Positions 61,978 through 64,000 of a DNA stretch of 64,000 nucleotides are shown here, one piece after another. The position numbers and the translations under genes were made by a program. The notes under the pieces were generated by a model. That model did no database searches. It worked only from the letters and a program-made list of their open reading frames with translations, and was not told the DNA's origin. Numbering within the stretch: the first letter of the stretch is position 1; each line of letters opens with the position of its first letter. The stretch spans positions 372,001 through 436,000 of the forward strand of contig JANHCV010000002.1 of assembly GCA_025594325.1 (NCBI GenBank), in the 5' to 3' direction. Source of the stretch: Blastocladiella emersonii ATCC 22665. Lineage: Eukaryota > Blastocladiomycota > Blastocladiomycetes > Blastocladiales > Blastocladiaceae.

Positions 61978-64000
61978 TCATGGTGCTGGCGGCGTAGTCG
62001 ACTCAGCCTCGGACGCGGCCATGCTCGCGATCGCGGCCAGGACACCGACGTGCATCTCCTCGACCGACGGCAGGATCTGCTCGGGCGGCAGCAGGAACCC
62101 GTACTCGCCAATGTCGCGGAGCTATGAGAAGGTGCAGGGTGAGCGGCGACGGCGGCGCGATGGTCTCGGGCGCGGCGTAGCGTACCTCGACGGCGAACGA
62201 GTACGTGACGTTGGCCTTCTGGAACATCCAGTCGGTGCCTGACCCGCTCGTCTACACGAACACAGAGTGAGCAACCGCAGCACTGCCGCCCTCCCCAGTC
62301 GCTCGCTCTCATACCGGGTAGATGGTCTTGCACACGTCGCCCGTGACAAACTCCATGCCATGGACCGAGTACACGCCGTCGGCGCCCGCGACCGCGGCTT
62401 TCGCGAGCCGGGGCTGCGCGGGGAACGAGTCTTCGCAGTTGTACCCGTACGGGTACATCCACAGGAGGCTGTAGCTGTGGGTGTCGAGGGCGAACTGGAG
62501 CGCGCCGCCCGTCTCGCGCTGGAAGGCGGTCACGAAGTTGACGATGGCCGTGGCCTCGGGCGAGCTGCCGGGCGCGGTCCCGCGGAACGTGTCGTCGCAC
62601 GCGTCGGGGGAGGAGGCGTACAGGTCGAGCGGGTCGCTCCATTCGTCGGTCGGGAAGCTACACGGTGCGGGAACGAGTGAGGGTCGGTGGTCACGGTCAC
62701 CATGGTGCTTGGGAAGCATACTTGCGGTTGATGTCGACGCCCATGCACTCGTCAGCGTAGACCTCCGTGTTCTTGCGCCACTACACCCGCGAGCCGCGCG
62801 TCAGTTCAACCCCAACAGGCAATCGGTCGGCGAGCCACGTACCAAGCGGTCGAACGCGAACGAGTACTCGTACCCGTCGGGGTTGAGCATGGGCGCGATG
62901 ATCAGCTCGTACGTGTCGAGGAGCGCCGTGACGTGCGGGTCGGTCCCGTACAGCGCAGCCCACACGTCGAGCAGGTTCAGCAACACCGACTACAACGTGT
63001 TCGAGCGAGATTTAGCCACCAGCCAGCGAACCAGTCCTCGTGCGTGCGCGTACCGGCGCAATCCACTCGCGCGCGTGCAGCCCGCCCGAGAAGAAGATCG
63101 CCGGCTTCCCCGTTTTCGGGACCGTGACGCCGCTGACGTTCATGGACCCGAGATCTCGCACGGGCGGCGCCGTGAGCCGCGCCCACAGCAGGTCGCGGCC
63201 CTCGTACGACTTGCCCATGGACGCGACCGTGACGAGGTCGGGTTTGGCCGCGGCGAGCCGCGCGAGGTACGCCTTCATGTCGGTGAAGTTGAGGTACCGG
63301 CCGGCGAGGTTGGCGGCGGCGCCGGCCGAGGTCCAGTTAAGCGCTGGGCGGACGGTGGGTTCCGGACGCGGCGAGGCTGTGGTGGTGGTGGAGGAGGTGC
63401 CGCCGTCGGTCGCGGTCTCGGTCTCGGTCGCCGTATCCGTCTCGGTGGTGGTCGATGACGAGCCCGTCGCGGTGGGATCGGGGACGGTCCGCGACCCGTC
63501 GCCGTCGGTCGACGTGGGCGACGGAGACGGCGAGCCCGAGGTGACGCTGGCGGATTGATATCGCCGCGGCGCGACGCGGGACGAGGTCGCGGGTGGCGGC
63601 TGTCCCGCGCACGGCAGCGAGCTGGATGAGGAGCCAGGCAGTGGCGTCGGGTCGACGACGGGCGTGGCGATAGTCCACGACGCGGACGCGCGTGAGGTGG
63701 CGACGACCGAGAACGCGGTCGTAGTCCCGGGCAGCACAGGAGCCGTCGCGACGTCGGCAAGCACGTCGGCGAATGCGCGCGTCGCGAAAGTCCCTACGGC
63801 GGCGACCTGCACGTCCGGGATGAGCGTGTGGTACTCGGCCTCGGGGAAGCGTTCGCGGACGACGGCGAGCAGGTCGTCGCACACAAGGAGATCCATTTCG
63901 ACCGATGCGCTCTCGGCATCCTCGTCGTCGTCCTCGGGCTCCTCGCTCGGCGAGCGGGGACCGATCCGACCGCGGCGAGGGCGAGCGCGGGTGCGAGGTC
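61978..64000 (-). CDS. M14 metallocarboxypeptidase (5' end at window edge)
   Basis: Six predicted exons: 63054-64000 (open to the edge), 62843-62989, 62722-62780, 62315-62657, 62186-62251 and 61978-62121. The five introns are 62-64 bp, each GT to TAG or ATAG. The spliced product has all M14 marks: zinc ligands in GLHAREWIAP and ALDTHSYS, substrate-binding VDINRNFPTDEW, Tyr in IYPTSGSGTDW and catalytic Glu in SFAVELRDIGEYGFLLP. Upstream are a propeptide-like part (DLLAVVRERFPEAEYHTLIP) and a Ser/Thr/Pro-rich linker of about 100 residues. Such enzymes cut single residues from C-termini, usually outside the cell. An ATG at 63896 lies inside the propeptide region; a signal peptide is expected at or beyond the edge, so the start is open. 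Confidence 0.9.

Noticed and set aside
63940-64000. A signal peptide (LAPALALAAVGSVPA) for the carboxypeptidase in the last 60 bases
   Set aside because: It is in a different frame from the propeptide and would need an extra unproven splice; the start was left open.
1-64000. CRISPR array, bacterial operons or integrated bacterial genes
   Set aside because: No short regularly spaced palindromic repeats, no Shine-Dalgarno-led gene trains; the genes carry spliceosomal introns.

Overview
The window reads as nuclear DNA of a small-genome, very GC-rich eukaryote, most likely an early-diverging zoosporic fungus (inference; Blastocladiomycota is my best guess). The grounds are: genes broken by uniformly short introns (58-86 bp, GT...TAG, nearly all with a CTCAC or CTGAC-like branch site); conserved eukaryotic genes with fungal-type metacaspases; a WNK-type kinase; and large lineage-specific families of F-box/LRR and ankyrin-like proteins. 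No bacterial operon signals, rRNA, tRNA or CRISPR array were seen.

The layout alternates conserved and accessory blocks. A dual-specificity phosphatase gene opens the window (371-2474). A first accessory block (2.5-9.5 kb) has a broken metacaspase fragment, one intact and one interrupted F-box/LRR gene, and an intact metacaspase. A conserved block follows (9.9-30.2 kb): mitochondrial ribosomal protein uS11m, TTC27/Emw1, two convergent paralogs of an unknown acidic family, an ABC1/ADCK-type kinase, a WNK kinase, a large unknown protein and SND1/Tudor-SN. A second accessory block (30.8-36.4 kb) holds four copies of an unknown secreted protein family, only one intact, with an F-box pseudogene between them. 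BRAP2/Etp1 (37.0-39.7 kb) stands alone. The third accessory block (39.7-59.6 kb) has a second metacaspase with a long repeat-bearing tail, ankyrin-like genes, a frameshifted and an intact F-box/LRR gene, a decayed LRR gene, a perfect 23-bp hairpin, the RNase H end of a non-LTR retroelement and a tandem array of about 302 bp per unit. The window ends with two convergent secreted peptidase genes: a putative zinc metallopeptidase (60.1-61.8 kb) and a six-exon M14 carboxypeptidase that runs to the right edge.

The genes do not form one pathway. The conserved genes serve general functions: mitochondrial translation, kinase signalling, RNA binding and ubiquitin ligation. The accessory blocks look like a gene-family nursery, with tandem copies, nonsense codons, frameshifts, internal deletions and recurring short flanking sequences. 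The most striking signal is a bipartite element, TCACATGATA then YGACGCGT (written on the strand opposite the gene), at a near-constant 79-84 bp upstream of four of the five F-box/LRR genes. It is missing from the frameshifted fifth.
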